From: Metridium senile | Taxonomy: Eukaryota > Cnidaria > Anthozoa > Actiniaria > Metridiidae | Reading direction: 5' to 3' | Assembly: GCA_949775045.1 (NCBI GenBank) | Contig: OX459100.1 | Coordinates: forward strand, 123,501-187,500 | DNA length: 64,000 bases | Shown: positions 39,671 through 53,900 of the stretch, one piece after another | Numbering within the stretch: position 1 is the stretch's first letter | Layout of the letters: each line of letters begins with the position of its first letter | Made by a program: the position numbers and the translations under genes | Notes under the pieces: generated by a model | Told to the model about the DNA's origin: nothing | Databases searched by the model: none | The model's input: only the letters and a program-made list of their open reading frames with translations

Positions 39671-40711
39671 GTTAGTATTCATAGTTTTTATAGTATAAGC
39701 TATAGCTTATAGTATTATCTTAATTTTATCTTAATTTAATGTATAAACTGATTTCATTCTGAACAACAACAAACAGTCGATCCGTGCAAAAAAAGGTTAT
39801 ATTTGAGTTACGTATTTCTGATGGTGTTTTTTCTTAATACCGTGCTTTAAATTAATTGCACACATCCGGGAACTTTGTTTTTGGATACCTTTCAAATAGC
39901 TGCATTTTTATTCTCAGAAACTCGTATTTTTTTATAGATGTGATATTAACAGGAAATTACACCTATGTTCTCGAAGAATTAATAAAAAATACCGCTTGTA
40001 TTTGATGAAAGTGAATAAATACCATGAGTGCATAGCACGAGTGGTATTTAATAATTCACTTTCATCAAATACGTGCGGTATTTTTCATTAATTCTTCTCG
40101 AACGGTGTAATTTCCTATACTAATACCATGCAATTAATTAATTGCACACATCCGGGAACTTTGCTGCTTTCAAATTGATTCACTGACATGCACTTTTATT
40201 TTCAGAAACTCATATTTTTTATATATGTGATATTAAAAGGGAATTACACCTATGTTCTCGAAGAATTAATGAGAAATACTGCTTGTATTCGATGAAAGTG
40301 AATTATTAAATACCACTCGTGCTATGCACTCATGGTATTAATTCATTTTCATCAAATACGCACTGTATTTTTCATTAATGCTTCTCGAACTGTGTAATTT
40401 CCTATACTTACTATGAGTCTCCATATCGTAAAACCTCTACAGTGCTATTACTGAAACCACCAAAACATAATTATCCAATCACGATCGAGAATATGAACAA
40501 TAGAATCTCTACAAATATTTGACTTTTTTGCTTAAAATAATAATAATTTTCATTTTATGTGAACGGAATACTAATAGATCAAGATTGGATAAGAAACATC
40601 TTAGCCAACTGTTGAGAACCCTCCACAATTTTTTTTTTTTTTTTTATCTAAAAAAATATTCATTTTGAAATTTGTTTGGGTGGCACCGGTTTCAGTAGTC
40701 GCACTGTAAGA

Positions 40712-40744
<33 letters not shown>

Positions 40745-43700
40745 TGTCAAAACCATTATTCCTTATAGGCAATTGAGGCAATTTATCAAATTTAATGTGG
40801 TTTAGTGTTGTCTATACTCTTTAATCGACAGCAATATTTGTCATAACAGTGGTCATGTACGTACATCTCGCGCAGCGGGGTGAGTCCGCACCAAATTTTG
40901 ACCATTGTCATGACGAATACCGTTGTCGATAAGAGTACAGGCAACGCTAAACCACATTCGATTTGTTGGGTTTTTTGACCATGCACAATAAAGTCATAAA
41001 AGTTGAGAAAGTTTGTCTCAGAACACGACATTTCAGCATTGCGTGATATGTTGTCTGGACTCTTACTTACTACTGCAAATCAGCCAATCAGATTGCGAGA
41101 TTATTGGTAGTTGTGGTAAAACAATCTACTTCAATCAATATAGGGATTGAAAACTGATATAAAAGTGCAAATAGGTGTTGGTAGCATGTTCAATAGAAAT
41201 CAATCAATCAATAATTGATATTGATTTTTAAATCAAAAATATGTGATCAACTATAATAACAACTGTTGTAATACATGTACATGATTAAAGGTTTCCAGGT
41301 GGAGAAATGAACACTTGTTACAACTGCCTGGATAGACATATTGAAAAGGGAAATGGATCCAAAATAGCACTAATCTATGACAGCCCTGTATCTGGCAAGA
41401 TTGAGATGTATTCATATCAAAACCTTCAAAGACTGGTAAGACTGGTGTGATATGTCCTCTGATTTACCATGACATTAGTAATAATTACGCCAGCAGTTAG
41501 TCAAAATGTGAGGCATAGCTACATTCAAGCATACTTTTTTTGTCCAAGTGCATGTATAATCAATGCACAGTTTTTCCATTGTTTTGATCTTATGTGTGCA
41601 ATTAATGACATCATTTTTTGGTTAACTAGTGCACAAGAAAGTTTCTGTTTATTTCACTTTTCCTTCTTGCGAAGGCAGTAACACCAAAACGGTTTGACAC
41701 AAATTCTGAGTGGGGTCCTGTAGTGTAGAAAGGTTGGACCACACCACAGGGAGATTGTGCCCTACTCTTACCGGAAGTTAAATTTTTATTTATTTTTTTA
41801 ATTAAACATATATTTTACTCTGAGTTTTTTCCAAGAGCTGTGCTCATCGTGATAGATCACACAGTACTGATTTACAATATTTATGGAGTTAAGGTTGAAT
41901 AGAAAAAAGTACAAATACAAAAATACAAATATTGACATAGGATTATTGAGAAAAGATATTGTAACAAGAGATAAATGTTATTGTATGAAAATAAAATAGA
42001 AACAAAAACATACTGAAAAAATATGTATTACAATATAATATGATATAATTTGAGAGTAACTTGCTCTATAAAAATCTTTTGGTATCCATTATATATTTTT
42101 GGACATATAAAAACAATTTTAGTTAAATAGTGATGCAGGTTCTTTTACATCCCTCCTGTACCAATTTAAGACTCTGAGTGTTGGTCTGGCCGGGACATTT
42201 GTATATGTTTGTATACTGACTTATGTGTTCTTTACACTGTCTTATAGTTTTTCTTTCATTGTTATTTTTTAGGTTTCCAAGTTTGCAGGTGCCCTTGCTA
42301 GTTTGAATGTATGTAAAGGTGACCGAGTTGTGATCTACATGCCCATGGTTCCCCAGGTAAAATATTTTTATTGTAACTGTGAAACATGAAATAATTATTC
42401 ACATAGTCATTGAATAGGCTTTTTGCAACAACAGCTAGGTCATGTGACCCAACCCATTTTAAATTGAACAGCTGTGTCAAAATGAACATCAGAAATGAAA
42501 AGAGCGCCTCCATATTAGTAAGAAGGCAAAATATCAGCCAACATGAGGGAAATGGCATTTAATTTAAAATTAAATATTTTATTAGGATTTGTATGGAAAA
42601 TCTGTTCTGGATGGCAAGATTTTGTATTGTATGGTTGTTTGTTTTCAGGCAGTCATTGTATTGTATGGTTGTTTGTTTGTTTCCAGGCAGTCATTGTATT
42701 GTATGGTTGTTTGTTTGTTTCCAGGCAGTCTGTATTGTATGGTTGTTTGTTTTCAGGCAGTCATTGTGTTGTATGGTTGTTTGTTTCCAGGCAGTCATTA
42801 TATTGTATGGTTGTTTGTTTCCAGGCAGTCATTGTATTGTATTGTTGTTTGTTTGTTTTCAGGCAGTCATTGTATTGTATGGTTGTTTGTTTCCAGGCAG
42901 TCATTGTATTGTATGGTTGTTTGTTTCCAGGCAGTCATTGTATTGTATGGTTGGTTGGTTGTTTCCAGGCAGTCATTGTATTGTATGGTTGTTTGTTTCC
43001 AGGCAGTCATATTGTATGGTTGTTTGTTTCCAGGCAGTCATTGTATTGTATTGTTGTTTGTTTTCAGGCAGTCATTGCTATGTTAGCTTGTGCTAGGATT
43101 GGTGCCATTCATTCTGTAGTATTTGGAGGTTTTGCTGCTCCTGAACTAGCAAGACGTATTGAGCATGCCGAGGTACACTGTTAATCCAACAATGTTGATA
43201 ATGTCTAGTTCAGTCCTTAGTACAATCATTTATTATGTGGCTACTACTTTTACAGGGTTTATTTCTTCAGGTATATAGGTATCCCACATATAATATATGT
43301 GTACTTTAGTCAATGAAGTTGTCATGACTTGACTAAAATATATTTAGCTAACATATGCACAGCGGGCACAAACAACCCCAAAAACGGACACCTAAAATGT
43401 CTGATTTTGTGTTATTTTTGCCTATTTTTGAAAAAAAACATTATTATGTTATGAAATTTTCAGGAGTTGGTTATGATCCTTAGTTAGCAAAAAGTTTTGG
43501 AAAATTTTAAGGATGTTTTGACGTCATAGTGACGTCATAATAAAATGTTAAAATGGTATGGAAAATCTAATTTTGTTGCAAGACAAGATTTTATGAATTA
43601 CTATAATCACTTGTCTGATGTAGAACACGTTTTCGAAAGGGAACTGGAGACATAAGCGATTTAATGATTTTGATGACGTCATCAGATTTGACGTCATTGA

Positions 43701-46700
43701 AAAATATTATTAATCATTAGAAGTTATTAGTCATAGAAATTTTAATGTCATGTCATTGGACAACACTTTCTCAGTAAACATAGCAAATATAATCAACTAT
43801 TTCCCAGAAACGGGCCAATTTATAATCTTTTTTATTCATTGTTGATGTCATAATGACGTAACATGTTTTTTCTCACTTTTTCAAAAATAAATTTCAGCCC
43901 TTTGAGCCCGAAAATCAAAATTCTGCTCTCAACATATTTTCCGCCATCCAGTCCTCTTCAAATTCATATAAAAATATCATAAAAATATTGTGAAATGAAA
44001 AAATTTTGCCAATTAAACGATGTTTTTCTAAAGGTTTCTTATCAAAATGTTCCCACGAAATATTTTTGTTATTAAAATCGCCATAACTCAAGTTTCCGAA
44101 ATCCAAATTCTAAACGGTTTTCAGTTTTAGAGTTCTTAGGAGAAGGCAAATGATGTTTTATGGAAAATAGCAATTTCACCAATACAAATTTTACCGTTTG
44201 TGCCCGCCGTGATGTGTCCAATTGTAATTCTTTTTAATTATTGGTACCTAAGGTAGTTCCGGACTCTTGCTACTGCACATCCATTTCGCGCATCTCGTTT
44301 TTCATAATTTATTTGCGTTTTTTTGAAAATTTATCTAAATAATATCTTAATTTGAATCCTTATCTATAACCCAGGGTTCGTACGGGTTTTGGAAAGTTTT
44401 GGAAAAGTTTTGGAAATCGATAATTTTTTTCCAGGACCTGGAAAAGTTTTGGAAATTTTCCTTTTTGACCAGTGGGCTATGGAAAAGTTATGATTTTTTT
44501 GTTGGTTGTAATCAGCTCCTACCTTGAAGATATTCGTTTTTGTTATATATTCCAAATTTATTAAAATGCGGATTTTTTGTAACAAATCTACCACTAGTAA
44601 ATGCACTTTTTGCTAATATCTATTGTTTTGGAAAATTAGAGTAGGGGCTGTGGAAAAGTTTTGGAAAAGTTTGTTGAGAATTCTGTACGAACCCTGATAA
44701 CCTAAGAAAGGATTATGTTATTTCATGCAACTTTGGAGGTAAAATGGGACATTTTTCGAAACATGCTCAGATTTTCACTACCTGACATGGTCGCTGTTTA
44801 GTCTCAAAGCAACAAATTTACGACTTTGTAAAAATGAATAGATAAAATATAATTTTGACGCCTTTAGTCCTAAAACTAATTCGCCATTCTTAAGTTGCGC
44901 AAGGGATTGGGTCGAGTTGTCATCGGAAAGCAGTTTGGGGCTGTCTTTGAGGACGCCACCAAAACATTGCCGCTAAAGACCGCTAAACCTTATGAAATAC
45001 TGAGACGAAAAACAATATTTTTAAGTCAGAAAAACGAGATATTCCTTGAGCAGAACCACCATAGCCATTACAGATGTACTTGAAAGCTATTTTGAAACGC
45101 TGACGTTTGAGTAGAAGCGCAAAATTATTCGGTAATCGAACGAGTTATTAGAATGTGAGGTTGTTTGAAAGCGGTAGTTCACTGTCTAGGTATCGACGAA
45201 ATCAGTCATATTTTTGCCAGTTTTATTGCAATCATACATCAAATTTTGCTTGTATTGATGTTTTTTTTAAGTCAATATAGACAACAACGCCGGGCTTAGA
45301 TAAGGAGATCATATCGTCAATCCCGATGGTGGAATTCATCACGAAAGAACGAACACCAAAAGTTGTAATCACCAAAGAAAGCAGTGCTTTCGCAACATTT
45401 CCAACTATCCTTTTAAGTTGTTGTCAAACTATAAAGTTATTGACTTTAAAAAAAATATAGACAAAAGTTGACATCTTATCTCAAAAAAAATAGCAAAATA
45501 TGAAGATATGTCGAAGCAAGACCGTTTCAAACAACCTCACCTTCAAATTAGCTCATTCGAATATATACCGGATAATTTTGCACTTCTACGCGAACGCCAG
45601 CATTTCAAAATAGCTTTCGAACACAGCTGTAATGGATTTGGTGGTTCTGCTCAAGGAATATCTTGTTTTTCTGACTTAAAATGATCGTTTTTCGTCTCAG
45701 TATTTCAACATTCATTTGAAGGTTTAGCGGACTTTAAAGGCAATGTTTTGGTAGCGTCTCCAAGAACAGCCCCAAAATGCTTTGCCATGACAACTCGACC
45801 CAATCCTTTGCGCAACTTAGGAATGGCGAATACAAAATAGGTGTTAAGGTTTCTGGAGATGACAATGACAATTTGACAAGTTTCAAGAAGATGTTTAAAG
45901 TACTAGAACCCAGTCCAGCGTAGACCGTTTTTGACAAGAAAAATGGATTCGGTCGCTTATAACTCGCCTATTAGTGTGGTGACCCCCAATTTTTTTCGCT
46001 TTTCACATTGCTCATATGATAATCTTTTTGAATCTTAAAAAAAATTAATATATATTATTTTGTGAGAATCTGTCGTAATATTTGAGTAAAGATATTGCTG
46101 GTTCTTGTAGTAGTTTTATTTCTAACAAATTTATTTTGGAACCAGATTAGGCAAAAAAGTGCCTTACACCACCCCTCACAGTTCTAAAACGAACACGGTG
46201 ACCCCCTTTCTTATTTCAGTTTTGAGCTCTACCTATGTCATATTTTATGTGGAAAAAGTTTAAAAAAATTCTATCGAAGGAATCCATGAGTCCCCAACTA
46301 CCTTAATAAACGATTGTTGTTGTTGTTGTTGTCCAATCTATAATTATAATATATACTGAGTGAAATTGTCTTCCTTTCAGCCCAGAGTGGTTGTAACCTC
46401 ATCCTGTGGTATTGAGCCAAATCGTCTTGTGTTTTACAAACCCATTCTGGATGAAGCTATAAAAATATCTAACTACAAACCATCCACTGTTATTCTGCAT
46501 CAGAGAGATCAGGTAAGAGGCTGTTTCAGGTCTAATAAATCTACTGGCTTTATATATTGACAAACTATTCACATATATCATAAATACCCTAACAAACTTA
46601 AATCTATTGCTATTGCTATTGATGAACTATGTAAATTATATACTCATTTTTTATATTGCAATGACCAGTGTTCAGGAGATATCATTCCCGGACAAGATGT

Positions 46701-49700
46701 CACATGGGATCAAGTTATGCAAAATGCCCCACTGCAAGACTGTGTGCCAGTAGAATCTACAGATCCACTGTATATATTATATACATCAGGAACTACAGGA
46801 GATCCTAAGGTTGGCTTGTTTGTATTATCGTGTTAATACTTACTAGGTTTGCAAGTATGGTCATGTTGTTAAATTGTTCTCATTTTCAAGGGAATAGTAC
46901 GCCGTAATGGAGGACATGCTGTTGCACTTCACTGGTCAATGAAGAATATCTATGGTATCAATCCTGGAGAGGTTTGTATTTACAATAGATACCACAGACA
47001 CCATAGACCCCACAGATAGTACAGATACCACAGATACTATAGACACCACAGATACCATAGACCCCACAGATAGTACAGATACCACAAATACTATAGATAC
47101 TACAGATACCATAGACACCACAGATAGTACAGATACCACAAATACTATAGATACTACAGATACCATAGACACCACAGATAGTACAGATACCACAAATACT
47201 ATAGATACTACAGATACCATAGACACCACAGATAGTACAGATACCACAAATACTATAGACACCACAGATACCATAGACACCACAGATACTATAGACACCA
47301 CAGATAGTACAGATACCACATATACCAGACACCACAGATACCATAGACCCCACAGATAGTACAGATACCACAAATACTATAGACACCACAGATACCATAG
47401 ACCCCACAGATAGTACAGATACCACAGATACTATAGACACCACAGATACCATAGACACCACAGATACTATAGACACCACAGATAGTACAGATACCACATA
47501 TACCAGACACCACAGATACTATAGACACCACAGATAGTACAGATACCACAGATACTATAGACACCGCAGATACCATAGACACCACAGATACTATTGACAC
47601 CACAGATACCATAGACACCACAGATACCATAGACACCACAGATAGTACAGATACCACATATACCAGACACCACAGATACTATAGACACCACAGATACCAT
47701 AGACCCCACAGATAGTACAGATACCACAAATACTATAGACACCACAGATACCATAGACACCACAGATACTATAGACACCACAGATAGTACAGATACCACA
47801 TATACCAGACACCACAGATACTATAGACACCACAGATAGTACAGATACCACAGATACTATAGACACCGCAGATACCATAGACACCACAGATACTATTGAC
47901 ACCACAGATACCATAGACACCACAGATACCATAGACACCACAGATAGTACAGATACCACATATACCAGACACCACAGATACTATAGACACCACAGATACC
48001 ATAGACCCCACAGATAGTACAGATACCACAAATACTATAGACACCACAGATACCATAGACACCACAGATACTATAGACACCACAGATAGTACAGATACCA
48101 CATATACCAGACACCACAGATACTATAGACACCACAGATTCCAGACAGTATAGAAACCATAGACACCACAGAAACTATATCTGTACATTATACACATATT
48201 CCTCACAGACAATTATAGAATGTACTTTTTAAAATTGTAATTTTAATCACTAGAGTACAAATACTAAAAGTGTGCAACATAAATACCACTAAATACTGCT
48301 AAATTATGCAAATTCTTTTGTTCTCTATTGTTTAATCAACACTATTTAGTGGTAAATGGTACAAAGTATTGCACACTTTTAGTGTTTTTACTCTATCATT
48401 CAACTGAGACCTTTCAACAACTGTCAAATGAATCGGAAAGTCTTCATTATTTTGTTATTGGTATGTATAATAAATATGTTGTTTAATGATTCCACAGTTA
48501 TGTGTGATTAAAGGTTTAATATGAAGTCATGTAAATACTTACCATACAATTTTTATCTAAATAATAACTATTGTTTGTCCCTAGGTGTGGTGGGCTGCAT
48601 CTGATCTTGGTTGGGTAGTGGGTCATTCTTATATTGTTTATGCACCACTATTAGCAGGATGTACATCTGTTCTCTATGAGGTACTTATATGTTAGGTATT
48701 AGTGATAGGTATTATAGTGATAGGTATTAGTGATAGGTATTATAGTGATAGGTATTAGTGTTAGGTATTATAGTGATAGGTATTAGTGATAGGTATTATA
48801 GTGATAGGTATTAGTGATAGGTATTAGTGATAGGTATTAGTGATAGGTATTATAGTGATAGGTATTATAGTGATAGGTATTAGTGATAGGTATTAGTGAT
48901 AGGTATTATAGTGATAGGTATTAGTGATAGGTATTATAGTGATAGGTATTAGTGTTAGGTATTATAGTGATAGGTATTAGTGATAGGTATTATAGTGATA
49001 GGTATTATAGTGATAGGTATTAGTGATAGGTATTATAGTGATAGGTATTAGTGATAGGTATTATAGTGATAGGTATTATATGTTAAGTATTAGCAAGAGA
49101 GGGATATTAAATAAGAGAGCGAAACTCCTATATTAGCCTGCGCGCCATGTAAAGCATAAAAATTGGCTTCCCTCGCTATACTCCCGTGCGCTGGATTTTG
49201 TAACTTCCGAACATTTCTTGTAAAAGGACGATCTTCGCCAAAAAAAAAAAGTTAAAGAAACAAAAAACCTGCAAAGAAAACTCTTCCTCAGGTTTCAGTT
49301 CCCCTCAAGACTGAAATTACGAAATTATAAGATGAAAAGTACAAGAATATCCACGTCTAGCGATGGCCAGGAAAGTTGTCATGTCTGTCATGCATCGACA
49401 CAAAGTTTTTTCACCAAAAAAGGATTTTAAAAACAAGTTTATGGATAAACTATCAATGGACATTACCTTTCTGTAAGTAGGAAATTGTAGTAAATGTCTT
49501 TCAGGACTGATTTGAAAATCGTAGAATGTTGTACAAAGGTTAGACATCTCTGGTATTGTGTAATCTTCTTTATGATAAGTTTTAATTTATTTAAAATGCA
49601 ATTGTTTTGAAAGGGTGAAACCTGAACCAAGCTGCTTATCGACCGTGTTTGACGTTCTTGTACTTTTACTTCTCTATTAAACTTCACTTAATTAGCAGTC

Positions 49701-50870
49701 TCACAAGACAAACAGTGCACTGTATGAAAATAAGCTTAGTAAAATAAGCATTTCAAATCAGTCCTGAACGAATGGTATTGTTGGTTAAAAATGTAATTTG
49801 CAAGTTTTTGTTGAAAGAGACTACCGAATTGATTTGAAAAGACTGAAAAAAATGACATAAAATTAAAACGACAACAACTCCATGACAGCATAGTTACATT
49901 TACTACAATTTTCTACTTACAGAAAAGTAATATCCATTGATAGTTTATCCATAAACTTGTTTTTAAAATCCTTTTTTGATGAAAAAACTTTGTGGCGATG
50001 ACAAGTTTCCATCAATTCTGCGGTTCTTCGCCTCGCTAGACATGGAAATTCTTGTACTTTTCATCTTGTAATTTCAGTCTTGAGGGGAACTGAAACCTGA
50101 GGAAGATCCTCAGATTTCAGTTTTCTTTGCCAGGTTTTTTGTTTCTTTGACTTTTTCTTTTGGCAAAGATCGTCCTTTTACTAATGTTTTGATCGGAAGT
50201 TTACGGAAATGATCGGAAGTTACAAAATCCAGCACACAGGAGTATAGCAGGGAAAGACAATTTTTACGCTTTGGTGTTACTAAAAATAGCTTGGATGTGA
50301 ATTAACATGGCGCGCGGGCTAATATAGGAGTTTCGCTCTCTTATTTATCCTCTCTTGGGATTAGTGATAGGTATTATACTGATAGGTTTTAGTGATAGGT
50401 ATCAGTGAAAAGTATATAAGTGATTATTACTGTAATACCATGATCAATATCAATAATTATATCTATTGTTTTGAGAGGGTCATATTTAGCACCCCCACAC
50501 TCTTTAATAACATGAGAGCAGTTTTGTTTTAATTTCCACTCATCTGTTGCGTGACGATACAAAGGAGCGGCTGCATAGGAGGCTAAACCTCCCTTGGCTA
50601 TGAGGTCTATACTATGGTATATTATTTATAACCGTACTATATTCATACTTGTGTTTAAGGGTAAGCCTGTTGGAACACCTGATTCTGGTGCTTTTTTCCG
50701 TGTTATTGAGCAACACAAGGTTGTCAGTATGTTTACAGCACCGACAGCAATAAGGATAATACGTACCGAGGTGAGATAATTATCTTTCATTCAGATTTTT
50801 TATAGTGCCATATTTTCATGATATAATGTATATATTAATCTTGGATCTGAGATGTGAGATGTAAGCCACA

Positions 50871-50909
<39 letters not shown>

Positions 50910-53900
50910 TTAATATAGATAACAATGACTAAAAAAAATATCTCACCACATCTTGACACTTTAAATAAAACAATGACTATGTGAAATGTAAAAGTTGTAA
51001 ACTTAAGGTTATTTGATCATCATGGATCATCTATATGAAAATTAATGGTTTGGACATACATGGTGTTTCAACTGCTTTATTGCTAGTCCTCACTGGATAA
51101 TCCGGCAAGACTGAATAATGTTTGCGGTATATATACATTATATCAACATCCATGCTTCAAGGCATTCTCTGTAGACTCTGTCAATCAGAGTAACAGGGTT
51201 GACAGCGGAATTGAAGTCTGGATGCTGACAATAGTCCTTTTCACAGTGACCACCAATAATAGTTGTGCATAGCAAGATTATAATTTTTCATGCACAACTA
51301 TAATTATTGGAACTATAATTGGTGGTCACTGAACTGTGAACAGGACTATTCACAAACACTTTGGTAACCAATCACATCACATAATCATCCTCAAAGAAAT
51401 CCAATGTCCAATATATAAGGCCAGACATTATTCATTCTAGCCATCGTCTGATGAACACTATAGCAAATGAATGTAACAGAGTCAAGATGTTGCCTTACAA
51501 CATTTGTGTGTGAAATAATTATTCTTTATGTTCACTATGTTCACAATTTTATTTGATTAAAACTGCAACTATGCTTTGTGTTATGTCAGGACCCTAAAGC
51601 TGAGCTTATCAAGCAGTATGACCTTTCACAGTAAGTAACTTATAGAAATATAGCTTTTGTTTTTATTAATAGAATATCCATTATTTTGCTTTAGATGTTC
51701 ACAGGATTATGCATGTAGTTGTCATTTTTAATGTAATACCACTTGCATGTAATAGTTGGTTAATGTCTATAATCTCTGTTTAGCTAGTGTGTGCAAGATA
51801 TACATTAGTATAGAGTACATCTCTTAGTAGAAAAGCTGTTAGGAAAAGACAAACAGGTAACTGATAAATGACATTATTTACATTATTTTATTACTTACTC
51901 ATTTATTTTTCTTGTTTTGTGTTCAAAAAGTTTTCGTGACCTGTTTTTGGCTGGAGAGCATTTAGATAAAGATACAATGCATTGGGCTCGACGTGCTGTT
52001 AGTGCTCCTGTGTATGATAATTGGTGGCAGACAGGTTAGACATGGTAATTGTTACCAGAGTTATACCTGATCTCATCTTGTTATGTACAATATATTCACA
52101 GAATCTGGTTGGGCTATCTCTGCTCACTGTGTGGGACTTGGTCGTCCAATGGATGAACACTTGCAGACAACTGGCAAACCTGTCCCTGGATATGATGGTA
52201 TATATATATATATCACTTTAATTATACTCCTTCAGTTACTAACGTTCCCTTATTGTTATTATAATTGTTCTCCTTTGATTCAACATTTGATCTTGCAACA
52301 GGGTTAATTTAAAATGTTTTTGGATTTATGATATATCTTATGATATGAGAGGGCCAATAATCAGGGCAGGAGGTTGGAGTTTATTTGTACTGTAACGTCT
52401 GGTATCTTGTGTTGTAGTACGAGTTTTAAGAGAAGACCAGACAGAAGCTGATAGGGGAGAGCTAGGCCAGATTGTTGTCAAGTAAGTGATAATAATACTT
52501 TTTATATTACAACACTCTGCCTATTGTCTTTTGTTAAATTATTAGTATCAGTTGTTCTAGTGTTATACTTTTAATTAATATATACCGAATAAGAAACTTT
52601 GTAAGTATTTTCAAATTGGTATACTTACTAGTCTCCCTCGCAGCTGTTTTTAGTGTCGTCACAAAACTCTCCCTCCCACGTTTCGTGATGACACTAAAAT
52701 AGGCTGCAAAGGAGACTAATTTAGTAGATAGATATACTTACATGCTTATAATAATATTTATATTCAGCTCTTGTTCAAATCCTATAATTTCCTCCAATGA
52801 CCTTGTAATAATCATAAAACAACGTTTCACGACTTATTTCACAATTAATTGTTGTGCAGTAATTGTTGTTTTTTATGTTGCTAGGTTACCAATGCCACCA
52901 GGAACAGCTGGTACACTATGGAAGGCAGATGAACGATTCAATAAAGTCTACTTTGAGAAGTACCCAGTAGGTTCTTGATTATTCATCAATAGCAGTTGTC
53001 AGACTGTCAAGCAATTTTGTAAATATTGTTTGCTGTAATATGTGTGATAAATGATCAATATATATACTACTTAATTATGCCAATGGGAATGTACATCGAT
53101 ATTGATGCTGTACAAGTTATGTATTAACATGTGTAATTTTAATGTCAGGGTTATTATGACACATGTGATGCAGGAATCATAGATGAAGATGGTTTTGTGT
53201 CAATCATGGCAAGAACAGATGATGTCATCAATGTTGCTGGGCATAGAATATCTACTAAAGCATTAGAAGAGGTACATTCACACATATTGTTACATTACCC
53301 AGCATTGAGATCATCATGTGGTTACAATTATCATTGAAGTACAACACCCATAGTGACAGTATGTTGCCTGCTATCAGGCAATGCGATTTACCTTTCGATT
53401 TACTGGAATTCATCCTTTTTGGATCACTCTGCCAAACTCATTCCTAGTATTTTGATAGACGTCCGACAAAATGCTAGTTTGCAAATAAGACATCAAACAT
53501 TGGGGCTCGCACTTCAACGATAATGGTATGATATCTGAATCATGTCTGCTTGCCGGTGAGACAAAAATAAACATCCAGCACCTTAAGCTTACATAAACAT
53601 ACACTTGAAATATATTTACTTGTAACTTATAATGGTTCATTCTAACAGGGAATTTTGAAGCCAAGTTTTGTGATTGATGCAGCCTGTGTTGGGTATCAGG
53701 ATAAGATCAAAGGACATGTTCCAATGGCATTCATTACTGTAGATAAAAGTAAGGTTGTGTTCTTCTAAATCCACTAAAAATATTTTCCAATTATAACGTT
53801 GTATATTTTATGGCATGTCCCATTGGCATTCATTACTGTAGATAAAAGTAAGGTTGTGTTCTTCTAAATCCACTAAAAATATTTTCCAATTAACGCTGTA

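Larger units (their letters stand above)
39836..40411. repeat. Tandem pair of ~286-bp units in intron 1
   Basis: Two diverged copies in direct order (39,836-40,121 and 40,122-40,411), each beginning AATACCRTGC, then ATTGCACACATCCGGGAACT, and ending in a long hairpin. Confidence 0.85.

Noticed and set aside
42543..43184. 165-213-codon plus-strand ORFs rich in GCLF and AVIVLY
   Set aside because: Translations of the acceptor-containing minisatellite in three frames; only the last 35 codons (exon 4) are real.
46936..48135. Several 80-179-codon ORFs of Val/Ser or Thr/Asp repeats
   Set aside because: Open frames on both strands of an 18-bp-based minisatellite in intron 7.
53410..53664. 84-codon minus ORF in ACSS3 intron 15
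   Set aside because: No recognisable domain, and it overlaps exon 16 on the other strand.
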